The position numbers were made by a program, and so were the translations under genes. Of a DNA stretch of 64,000 nucleotides, positions 9,501 to 20,040 are shown piece after piece. Origin of the DNA: Anas platyrhynchos (Eukaryota; Chordata; Aves; Anseriformes; Anatidae); NCBI RefSeq assembly GCF_047663525.1, contig NC_092591.1, forward strand, positions 26,631,001 to 26,695,000, read 5' to 3'. The notes under the pieces were generated by a model. That model made no database searches and was not told where the DNA came from. It worked only from the letters and a program-made list of their open reading frames with translations. Positions within the stretch are counted from its first letter, which is position 1; the number at the start of each line of letters is the position of its first letter.

Positions 9501-12500
9501 TTGCAGGGGAATAAGAAATCATAAGATGTGCTTTCTCTCACAGATTAACCTTATAATTATTAAAACACTGCTATAAAGCAGCTGTGGTATTGCTTAATGT
9601 AGGGTGGATCCTTCTTCTGCTACATGAGCAATTAGACCAAAGGGAACCTAAGAGTTCACGCTCACGTTACAGGTACAATATGAGCTGGTACAATATTTTG
9701 GCAGACCTTAAAATAACAGCACTTACCTGGATGTACTGCTTTCGAGAGAGCTGTATCCTGGAGGTGCCATGGTGTCCTTCCTTTGCCCAAACCCCAGCAG
9801 CTGCACTTCTCCCAGAAGAGTCCCAGGGTAATTCTGGGGATGCATTTATCTCACCTGAGCTGCCTTTCTCCTTTAGGCTGCAGAACTGCAACCTGACGAG
9901 CGCCAGCTGTGAGACTCTCCGCTCCGTCCTCAGCGCACAGCCGTCGCTGACAGAGCTGCACGTGGGTGACAACAAGCTGGGAACTGCTGGGGTGAAGGTG
10001 CTGTGCCAGGGGCTGATGAACCCCAACTGTAAGCTGCAGAAGCTGCAGTAAGTAGTCCCTGAGCATTTTGGTCATCAGGCAGTTCGCATATGTCTTGAAC
10101 TTGAGACAAACAGGAGTTTTGTTGCCAGCTGTGGATTTCTTCCTGCTTTGTCTGAACCTGATTGTGTGGGAGTGAGTCTTGAGGGTTTGTCAGAGCTGGG
10201 TGCCTGTTCCCGTAGGCTTTATTCAGCTCATTTGGCAGCATCCTGTTAATGCAAGATGCCTCTGACTCCCAGGGGAAGGCTGATTCTGCTGCACCTGGTC
10301 CTTGCTTTGCCTCTGAGTTGGACCCAGGTCTCTTTGCAGTCTCCAGCTCCTCTCGGGAAGGCTTGGTGGTGAGGCTGCGTGATGTGCCACAATTCGAAGC
10401 TGAGGCAGCCTGTGTGTTGCTTCAGTGGGGGGCTAGAATAAAGTTGGGGTGGGGGGCTAGTCTTGCTTGGTTTCCCTGAGGTCTCAGTTTAAGAAATAAC
10501 ATGCTGTAAGAACCATGCTGCAGTCTGCTTATGGTCCCCTCTCCTTCGTGCATTGCCTCGTCTCAACTCGTAGATCCCACTGGCACATTTTCTGCCTTGA
10601 TGTGTCTGTTGGTAGCAGGACGTGGTGGAGACACTTTTTTTTGCCTGGGTTTCTTTTCTCCTTGCAGGCTGGAGTATTGTGAACTCACGGCTGATATTGT
10701 GGAAGCTCTCAATGCTGCTCTGCAAACCAAGCCCACCCTGAAGGAGCTCAGCCTGAGCAACAACACGCTGGGAGATACAGCTGTAAAGCAGCTGTGCCGG
10801 GGGCTGGTGGAGGCAAGCTGCAACTTAGAGTTACTACAGTAAGGAAGAGCTGGTCACCTCTAGCTGAAAATAACCCTGCTGCTATTCCTACCATGCACAA
10901 AAGAAGGAAAAACTCTTGTCAAGAATGCTTGAAATTTAGGCCAGCTTTTTGCTGGCTCAAATTTCCAGAATTGTGGAAACTGAAAGCACATCTGTTTTTT
11001 TTAAACTATCATGTGATTCTAAGTTCACTCCCATGTCTATTGGTGTGGCGTGAACACGTACCCCAGGTTAAATTTGCAATTACAAGGAGTGGCTGCTCAT
11101 CAGTATCTGCGAGTGAAAGAGCAACAGCCTTCAGAGGCTCTAGTTCTTACCCCTGAGTTACCAGCTGGCTGAGTATATTTATTCAGATCCAGATTTTCTT
11201 CAAGAAAGAGATGTTGAATTTGTCCTCTTGTTGGTACAGCCCCTGAAAGGGAGGGTTCAAGGTAGAAGCACAATTGTTTTAACTTGCCCATGTGCTTCAG
11301 CACAGCCTGGCTGGAGGAGCACACAGCTGCTAAGTCACTGCTACCTAGATCTAGGGAGCCAGCTCCAGCTGTGCAGAGGCTTCAGGGCTCTGCAGCAGCC
11401 AGCAGTCCCTTTTCCTTCATTCCCTGTGTCCCAGTTTGGTTTGTGGCTGCTGGGGACTCACAGTGTCATAATGTCCAAAAGTTCCTCTTCAAAAAGACAG
11501 TTGATATAAGGGTGAATGTCCAAACAGGGCATGGAGGATCGTACCTAATGCAGCAGGTTTGGAGCAGCAATTCAAACTGTGCTTTTTTTTCCTGCAGCCT
11601 GGAAAACTGCGGAATAACCAGTGACAGCTGTCGGGACATCAGCGCGGTGCTGAGCAACAAGTCGTCGCTGATAGATCTGTCTGTGGGGGATAACAAGATT
11701 GGGGACTCCGGCCTGGCTCTACTGTGCCACGGACTGCTGCATCCACACTGCAGAATCCAGAAGCTGTGGTAAGGGTAGAGAGGGTTTGCTCAAATCCCTC
11801 TTGCGGCCTCTGAGCTGTCTAGGTCGTATGGTTGGTCTGCTCCAAAGCGGAAAGCTTCTCAGTTACACCCCCTAGTGAAACAAGGATGTCTCTACTGCAA
11901 GTTAGTTGCTTCACAAAACCCGGGGAAGGACGCCATGAAGGAGCAAGGCTGCACTGAAATCACTTAGACCAAATTCTGGGGAGAGGGTGAATGAGAATTT
12001 GTGATGCCATTGTCTTTTCCTCCTTGTGGGATGTCTGTCTACCAGAAACGAGTGTTCGTATTCCCTTTCTGTTACAAACAGAACGTTCAGTGCAAAGGGT
12101 GGAATGTAGAGAGAAAGCTCTGTGGTACAATGCATGGACAAGTTTTGTAAAGGACTGAAGAGAATGAGATGGTGTAACCAGAAGTTCAGAGTACTAACAG
12201 AGAACTGTGTTTTCTAATCTAAGTAATTCTTGGGGGGAAATAATATTTGGTTCTTCCCTGCAGGTTATGGGACTGCGATCTCACAAGCGCTAGCTGTAAA
12301 GATCTCTCCAGAGTCCTCAGTACAAAAGAGACCCTCCTAGAGGTCAGCCTGATAGACAATAACCTGAGAGACTCAGGAATGGAGATGCTGTGTCAGGCGC
12401 TCAAGGATCCCAAAGCTAACCTCCAGGAGCTATGGTAAGCTGCTGTGAGGCTTCACATACCCGATACTTTTTTGGAGACCTAACTAAAGAGAGATGTAGG

Positions 12501-14098
12501 TGAAAAAATACAAAATAAATCCTCAGTTGCGATGGTTCCACGAGTGAAGAGTATAATTGCTTATTGGAAGGACTGGATAAAAGTCAGCACCAAAACCTGT
12601 GGTGCCAACTTTACAATCTAAATCTAACCAGAGAAAGTTCGGATGACAAAACCATTCCCAGCATTCTCATGCTGACAGCATTCATTACATTACAGGTTGG
12701 GGTGCTCTGCTATTGCATGGCCTGGAGGGGGATACTGTTCTTTCACATAAAACTGTAACAGGCAGCTCTTCAACTTTTCTACGTCACACGTTCAGCTCCT
12801 ACGCATCAGTGGGGTTCTTGCCTTACCCCAGTGGCATGGGAATTGATGCAGTGCCCCAGGAGTGCACAGTGGAGCTGAGAGAGCAGCATGATTCTCTGAA
12901 CAGGAGTCTGTTCCTGTGCTTCTGTCTGTCCTAGATACATACTCTGAGACAAACAACCCAAATATAAATGGTGGGAGAGGTGCTGCTCTGAAAGGATTGG
13001 CAGACAGGAGTGGAGAGAAGTTCAGTGGTTGTGGGAAGGCTTCAGTTCCTCTTTTCTCACTCTGCAGGCTCCTCTGAAGTAAACGTGAAGTGAACAGTGC
13101 TTGATGCTCTCTAGATCCCTGGAGTTCTCATGTCATTTTTCCTTTGCAGGGTTAGAGAATGCGGGCTCACAACTGCCTGCTGCAAGGCAGTCAGCTCTGT
13201 TCTCAGTGTGAACAAACACTTGAAAGTGCTGCACATTGGTGAGAACAAGCTGGGAGATGCAGGTGTTGAACTCCTGTGTGAAGGACTGCTGCACCCCAAC
13301 TGCAACATCCACTCCCTATGGTAAGGGGCACCCTCACAAGTCATCTCCTCTTTTGTTGTGTTACCTGTTTTTTGTTGTTGTTGTTTTTTTTTTTGCTTGG
13401 GGGCTGAAATTCCCACTCTGCTGTGCTCTCTCCTCTCCCTTCAGGTTGGGCAACTGCGATCTCACTGCAGCCTGCTGTGCCACGCTCGCCACCCTCATGG
13501 TTGCCAAGCCGTGCCTTACGGAGCTGGACCTGAGCTACAACACTCTGGAGGATGAAGGCGTGAGGAAGCTCTGCGAAGCCGTGAGGAATCCCAACTGCAA
13601 GCTGCAGCAGTTGATGTGAGTGATGTTTCTGGTCTTGCTTGCGTTCCCCTTGCAAACAGCAAGCTCCAGCCAGGAGAACCAGTCCTCCTGGTGACCCCAG
13701 GGGGCGTGAAGCACCAGCTGCTTGTTGCAAAGCCCTCCCTGACCCTTCTGAGCGGTGTGACCATAATGGCTTAATCCACTTTGGTCCCTGAGGCCCGAGG
13801 AAGAGGAGATGGTGGTGCTATAGTGGGAATAACATGGTCCAGTTCTGTAAGACCCATAACTGGTTGTTGGGGCAGACTGCCCAACCTAGATGGGGCCCTT
13901 TCTGTTATTATGTGGTCTTCTCATAACAGCAATTTGTGGCTCTTCCTGCTCTCTCTTACCTTAATGGGAGGATGCTTGCTAAACCAGCTTGCCTTTTTGT
14001 TTTGGTGCAGTTTGTATGACATTTTCTGGAGTTCTGAAGTGGATGATGAACTAAGAGCCCTGGAAGAATCCAAGCCTGAAGTGAAGATCATTTCATGA
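6600..14098 (+). CDS. RNH1: Ribonuclease/angiogenin inhibitor (RNH1), CDS 6620-14098
   Basis: RNH1 is a cytosolic leucine-rich-repeat protein that binds and blocks RNase A-family ribonucleases very tightly. Coding exons are 6620-6705 (exon starts at 6600), 8001-8171, 9877-10047, 10668-10838, 11598-11768, 12264-12434, 13150-13320, 13445-13615 and 14011-14098; every intron is GT-AG and splits a codon after its second base. The product is 456 residues, close to the mammalian length of about 460. Residues 1-28 form the N-terminal cap, seven 57-residue modules each supply a pair of LRRs (signature LxxCxLTxxxC), and the last exon gives the C-terminal cap [15 protein letters not shown] count 31 cysteines, matching the cysteine-rich, oxidation-sensitive nature of the family. 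The ATG is in context AAAATGG. Of the C-terminal contact residues known in mammalian inhibitors, Tyr430 and Asp431 are kept but the Tyr at 433 is Phe. The frame is intact. Confidence 0.96.
6706..8000 (+). other. RNH1: RNH1 intron after the ATG exon
   Basis: A 1295-bp GT-AG intron between codon-split AG and G of an Arg codon. The acceptor is CTTCTCTTTCAG. I see no repeat or RNA gene inside it. Confidence 0.85.
8172..9876 (+). other. RNH1: Longest RNH1 coding-region intron
   Basis: A 1705-bp intron between the first and second 171-nt exons. The acceptor is CTCCTTTAG. Nothing else recognisable lies in it. The remaining RNH1 introns are short (0.12-0.83 kb). Confidence 0.85.
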
Positions 14099-14200
14099 GT
14101 GGTGACTGCCTACAGAGCAAAGTCAAAGAAAGCAGTGTCCTCTTCTTAATCTGAACTTTTCGTACATAAAGCTAATTAATTTAATATAGAATGTGCTTTT
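14099..14200 (+). other. RNH1: RNH1 3' UTR with candidate poly(A) signals
   Basis: No AATAAA lies close to the stop. CATAAA at 14165-14170 with a T/GT-rich stretch 20 bp on is a plausible weak signal. ATTAAA at 14741 and AATAAA at 15078 could serve longer transcripts. The true end is undetermined. Confidence 0.35.
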
Positions 14201-17200
14201 ACCAAAAAACACTTGTGGATTCCCTGAGTGGGGTGTCCAGGTAGCTGATAAGCCTTCCGTGCAGCGCTGAGGCTCATGAAAGCGTTGTACATTTTCACTG
14301 CAGCATCGTTATCCTTGAAGTAAACAATTACTGGGCATCTGCTAGAAGTGGGTCTGTACCTTTTAGGAGCTCCTTAATCCTGTAATCCCTCCTAACGCAT
14401 TAGTCGGGCTCTAGAAGAGAGCTCCTTCCCAAAGGCAAGGGAAGAACTACCTACTGTATTATCACTGGGTGGTGCCTTTGCCAGGTCTCTGGAGAAAGCT
14501 CTCCAAAACAACAGCAAAACAACAACCAAGCCACATAAGAAATATGGTTTTTAATCTAAAAGTCAGCTCTCCACTGCCTTTCTGTAGAGGAGTTGTTGGA
14601 AAAGCAGTGATGACCAGGCTACTAGAGGAAAAAGAAACGAGTGGCTGTTCAGCTGCTTAACCTCAAGAATTAGCACCCCTTGAGAAGTGATTTTTCCCAC
14701 AAACAAAAGATGCTGTACATTTCTCCTGGTATGGGAAAAGATTAAATGGTTTGATATGTTTGCTCTGGCAAGAGTGGTTTTACAGGAATTTTATTAAAAG
14801 CTGTTTGCAAATAATTAAATGCTTCGTTTTTCTACTTATAAAAAGAAAAATAAGATACAACCCATAGCTTGAATCTGTATATTTCTTCTTCAATGCCAAT
14901 CCATCACTCTGAACTACTCTGCTACTAGTAATTTGTTTCTTGTTTGCTTTTGGTTACGTTCCTAGCTGAAGCCTGTCTGAGAACTTAGTCAAGCCCCTAG
15001 GAAGGCTGCAAGCCTAGAAAACATATCCCTTATTTCAGAGGTTACTGACTGGGGCTACTCGCCCAAGTTGGAACTGTAATAAACCTTCTTGCAAGGGAAA
15101 ATAAATCTGATGCACACTTAAAATGCTACAGTGCAACAGAAGAAAGAATGTAGTTTAAAAAATGCAGGTGAGAAGCCTGGTGTTGCCCTGGGCTAACCCT
15201 GCAGAAAGAATGCAAAAGAAATAGATTATCCTGTTTGCTCACATCTCTCCATGCAGCAGTTGCTTAGTGTGGCGTGCAATTTGAAGATGCCTTGTGATGC
15301 TCACATATTCATCTCATAGAGGCTGTAACTGGCTGTACTTGGGCTGAGGTAAATCATTGATCTGAGCATGCTTCCAACAAAGGAGAGCATTTGCCTGAGC
15401 AGAGTTCCTACACACTTCTCTTGATGCTGCCCCAAATGCTAAAAACTTCCCTTTTTCTATAATGACTTGGTTTCCATCAAGGGCAGAACGGTTGGACCTC
15501 GGGTACCCTTTTACCAGCAGCTCACAAATACTGGCTTTCTCTTTTATTATGTTATGAAGGTTAATAATAAAATAGAAGATTGAAAAATCCAGGTAGAACT
15601 TTCAGTTCATGGCAGACAGCTCAATGCCATTGCAAATTGTGTGCAGCCCAGGGTTCTAATACAAATAGCAGGCTAATTTACGCATAAACAAGCTGCCGTG
15701 CACCATCTCTGCACTGCGTGTAACCCCAAAAGCATGTTTCCAAACACTGACATCTTGACACTTTAAGCAAACCCTTTAAAAAAACAAAACATGGCTCTTG
15801 AGATCAAATAGATTCGGGAGCAGAGAACTTGAGTCTAGAGCTCTTATATTCTTTCATAGGTTTGTATTTTTGATCTCAGTAGCGGCAACAGCTGTTTAGT
15901 ATGTGTTAAAATGTTGGGTTTCTGCTAGTAGTTTAGGGTTCTGCAACAACCTTTTGCTCACTGCATCATATGATCTAAAGCGGGGAGGTCACGGTGTTCC
16001 AGCTCCGTTGCCAGAAGCAGTTAAGCGAACATTGTTGGCCTCACAGGCAGGTTATACCCCAGCTAAACCTGCTGCTTGCTTTGGAAGAGTGTTGCTTCAC
16101 TGCTGGCCTGGCAACCCGGGCTGCAGGAGCTTTTGGGGGAAAGGAATGGGGCACAGCAGGGCCCCAGGTGCCCCCTCTGAACAACACAGATGCTAACAGC
16201 AATTTCGGCTCTCCTGAGCTTCTCCTCTACTAGGATAGTCTGAAAGATAGTTTTATGTCCCTCCCTACCTCGTCAGGGGCCATCACACCCCAAGAACCAA
16301 AAGGTGTTGGGACAGACCTTCTGCAAAGCCAGCTTTCCCCACCCTAACTTCTTGACCTGATACGCATTGTTTTTGCCTTGTTTCACACTTCATTTAGACG
16401 CTTAGTTGAGACCCTAATTATGCTTTGCAGATGATGCACAGGGTACAGAAGCACTCCCCAGGCCATGCTGTAATTGGCTGGGAAGAATTGCCTGCCTGCC
16501 ATCACTTCGAGGTGTGCCGTAGCTAATTGAGCTCCTTGTAGCCAGGTTTGATGCCTTAGCTCATCTCTAATGTGCAGCAACCACAAAACAAGGAGCAAGG
16601 CTGCGCTTGGGGATCACCAGAACAGAAAGCATCAAGGAGTTTACTCCTCAGCACCTCCCACGAGGAGAAAGGGCTACTTTGTTCAGCCCTTACAGCAGAG
16701 GGGAGATGCTGCTGTCTTCACAGCAGACTCCCGGGGGATTCATTCCCCCCTTCCCTGCCACAGCTTGCAAAGCAAATCTAAAGTAGACATGCTGCAAGCA
16801 AGGATGCAGCCACATCTCCTAACTGCAGGGATCAAAGACAGCTGTAATCCCAATGGGGTGGGCTAGTGGCTGCTAACAAATGCTCTGGGGGAAGAAATCT
16901 GGCTGGATTTGGGTGACTGGATGGACAGAGCAGAGTTCCCGACTGGAAGGACCAAACAGGACTGATCCAAGTCCTCAAATCCAGATGGGACAAGGAATGA
17001 GAACCAGGTGAGGGAGGAAGGAAAGCCCTGGAGGATGCTGTTCTACCTCTTTCCTCATCTCCCTCCTCAATTCTTGGCCCTCTAATTGCCACATGGCACC
17101 ACCCTCTTAATTCTGAAGGAGAAAACCCTTCCTACCTTTCAGGTGTCTATGGATCTAGCTCCGGTAGTGTGTGCAAAGACTTCCCATCCAGCTGCCTCCT

Positions 17201-17251
17201 GGTATGAAGCTGCAACAGCCCCAACATCCACAGGACAGACCTGGGAAAAGA

Positions 17252-17300
17252 AAAAAAAAAATAATAAAAATAAAAATAAAAAAATATATATATATATATC
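17252..17300 (+). repeat. A-rich AATA/AAAAT and (TA)n simple repeat
   Basis: An A-rich run with AATAAAAATAAAAAT units passes into an alternating TA tract of about nine dinucleotides. Confidence 0.85.
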
Positions 17301-19051
17301 CTATTGCTTTGGGTAAAAGAAGAAGAGTTAAAAAACAACTGCACAGCAAAAACAAATGAAGAACATGTATTCTTATTCCACTCACCTATCCCATGTTTTC
17401 TGGGGGCTTGCATTCACATCTGAGTAGGGGTTACTGGCCAGCATGTGCCATGGTTTCGGGATTTTGCCAAGAGCAGCAGAGGGTTACAAATGCTCCTCTC
17501 CCAGAGCCCAGAAGCCCAGCCTCTCCCCTTCATGCCCTGCTTAGGACCTGCTGGGAGCTGCAGGGTTGCTCAGCATGGAGCACCTCCCGTGGTGACCCTC
17601 ACAGCCAGATTTGCCAAGCGGGCACCCAGAACCCCATCCCTCTGCAGCTCTTGTGGAGTTAACTGAGCGGCAGCCCTGCCATCGCATTGTTCCACATGTA
17701 CGTCCTGTTCCGAACCTGTTTCGTCAATATTGGCTCGCGTCTTGCTGAGCAGGGTGGGACCTTGTTTTTCTAGAATTACAAACTGATCTCGCTTCATGCT
17801 GGCGGCGTGCAGGCTCTCAGAGGGCTCCCAGAGACCCGCTTTTAAGCCATTTCTGAAGGTATGATTTTTGTTTAAGTCACCCAGTGTTGAGTTATGCACC
17901 TGGGAGGAGCTGGGGGTGGGATGTTTGTGTGGGGAGCACCTGGCCTGCTGGAGGCTGCCATTCACATGACAAGGAACGAGTGACAGCCAGATTTAGATGA
18001 TGGGGACATTGGACAGGGAGATGGATGTGCCATGCCAGGCCTGTCCTGCCCCATCTGTGCGATGGCAGAGCGGCCGTGCACATTTTTGGGGTTGGGCTAA
18101 CTCACCCAGCAGTGCTGGGGCAGCTCACAGCAGACCTTGAAAGGTGAAGCTGATTTGGAGCAAGTCTCAGCAGTGCCAGGCTGAGTGTGATGGTTCAGGA
18201 GACATTCAGCCTCGCTGCTTTTACTTAAATAGCTGCTTTCCTGCCACGTAATACAGATGCACATTCTTAAAAATAAGAAACCTCTCAGGAAAATGACAGC
18301 CAGCCACAAGCTTTAAGGTCTCTGGGTCTGCAGTGCAGAATCAGGACTAATTGATATATGCAATTGTTTGCCTGTTAAACTACAGGTTCTTTTACTTTCA
18401 TGCTATTCTCTTCCTGAGGGTTATACTGTAGCTGAATTCCTCTGGATGCCATAGAACTGCCCTTCAGCCTGCTGTGATTCTTTGAGCTTCTTTGAGATTC
18501 TTTTCATGGCACAACTACTTGTTGCAGGTTAGCAGTGAGTTAAATTTCTCAGCCAGTTTTAAAGGCTCCCCTTAGTCCATTTTTTTTTTTTTTCAGGGAA
18601 GTGTTTATTTAGACTGAGATTTAGCTCTCACCCACACAAGGATGTCTCTGCCAGTCACTTCCCGTTCATTTCTACTGCTTCATCTCCAGCGGAGGTGGAT
18701 GGGGTATGTTATACAGAGCACATACCCCAGCAGCTGCACGTGGCCCTGCAACAAAGGTACAGATAATACAGTCAGTCATGAGAAATCATAGAAGAAAATA
18801 GCTGGTACGAACAGCAACATCTTCTGAGGTGAAGAAATTACGCACATTTAGGGATTCTGTGCAGAAAGCTTCACTAAACTGATTCCTGCTTTCAAGCTTG
18901 CTTTAGGCTGTGTAAACCAGCAGTAATTTCTTGGAACAGACCTCATCTGAAGCTGGGCTCTGTTTCTTGGCTGCTCTTGTTTGCTAGAGTTAGGTGAAAT
19001 GTTTGCTCCCTGCAAAGATTAGTGTTCTAATCTCATCTTAAGTAATCATGA

Positions 19052-19083
19052 AGAAAAAAAAAAAGAAAAAAAGAAAAAAAAAA
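19052..19083 (+). repeat. A-rich simple repeat
   Basis: An oligo(A) tract interrupted by single G residues, roughly 30 bases. Confidence 0.85.
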
Positions 19084-19377
19084 CACACCACCCAAGTGCT
19101 ATTCCTAACCAGAGCTCTATTGTGAATGTGTGTAAAGGCCTAGGGGGAGGGAGCACTCATCCCTGCACCTCTCCAGATGGATTCAACCTTCTCCTGAGAA
19201 GGGAGATAATGCTCTTAAAGGATATTTACCCTAAGAGGACTGGAAGAATCCCTTCCTCCAGTCCTCATTGTGGTTACTTAGGCTAAGCAGGATGAAAGGC
19301 TATGGTGAGCCATAGCCTAATGGACCACTGCCATCTTTTCTCTTGGAGCAAAGGAACAGAGATGGAAGTCCAAACTA

Positions 19378-19635
19378 AGTGGTTTGGGTTGGAAGGGACC
19401 TTAAAGATCATCTAATTTCAACCCCCACCACACCAGGCTGCCCAACCTGACCTTGAACACCTTCGAGGATGGGGCAGCCACAGCTTCTCTGGGCAACCTG
19501 TGTCAGTCCCTCACCACCCTCTGAGTAAAGAATTCTTCCTTATATCTAATCTAAACCTACCTTCTTTCAGTCTGAAGCCATTTCCCCTCGTCCTATCACT
19601 CCACTCCCTGATAAAGTGTCTCTCTCCAACTGTAG
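19378..19635 (-). mobile_element. CR1 LINE 3' fragment (minus orientation)
   Basis: The plus strand begins GGTTTGGGTTGGAAGGGACC followed by TTAAAGATCATC and a CCAACC-type stretch, which is the reverse complement of the well-known avian CR1 3' region. Matching features continue through a Cys-rich GCTGCCC segment and a CCCTCGTCCTATC stretch to about 19635. The element is about 5'-truncated, as most CR1 copies are, and carries no intact reverse transcriptase frame. It lies about 400 bp upstream of the first identified synaptotagmin coding exon. Confidence 0.85.
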
Positions 19636-20040
19636 GAGGCAGCAGCGGTATGTGGAGGGCAAGGAAGCAGGCTGAAAAGAAGCTTGCAGGGAAATCACAG
19701 GTGTGGCGCATTTCCAGCAGTCTTTCATCTTGAAAGACCGTAAGCTGCTTTGTCAATTGCTCTGGCCAAAAGCAGTGAAATCCAGCAGAAGCCTGCCTGT
19801 GTGGCAACGATGAGAACAGATCCGTGATGATGCAGCACTGATCCAGCGAGCACAAACACACATAAATAATACTGCATGCCCAGCAACATGACTAGTTCTG
19901 TGCATGTGGGCCTAAGCTGCAGTTTATGTATGACTTGAATACAGACCTTTTCCTTCTCAGCCTGCATCCTGCTTGGGTCGTACAACATGGAGGGGCAGTG
20001 CTAGCAATGCTAACCCCTTTTTTCCTTCTCTCTCTCTCAG

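Larger units (their letters stand above)
14201..19370. other. Intergenic DNA between RNH1 and the synaptotagmin gene
   Basis: No coding exon is supported here. Part of the stretch may be alternative RNH1 3' UTR. It is AT-richer than the RNH1 exons. It contains simple A-rich/TA repeats at 17252-17300 and 19052-19083. A segment at about 16390-16560 has several TAATTA/TAATTG-like homeodomain cores and might be a regulatory element, but that is speculation. Confidence 0.5.
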
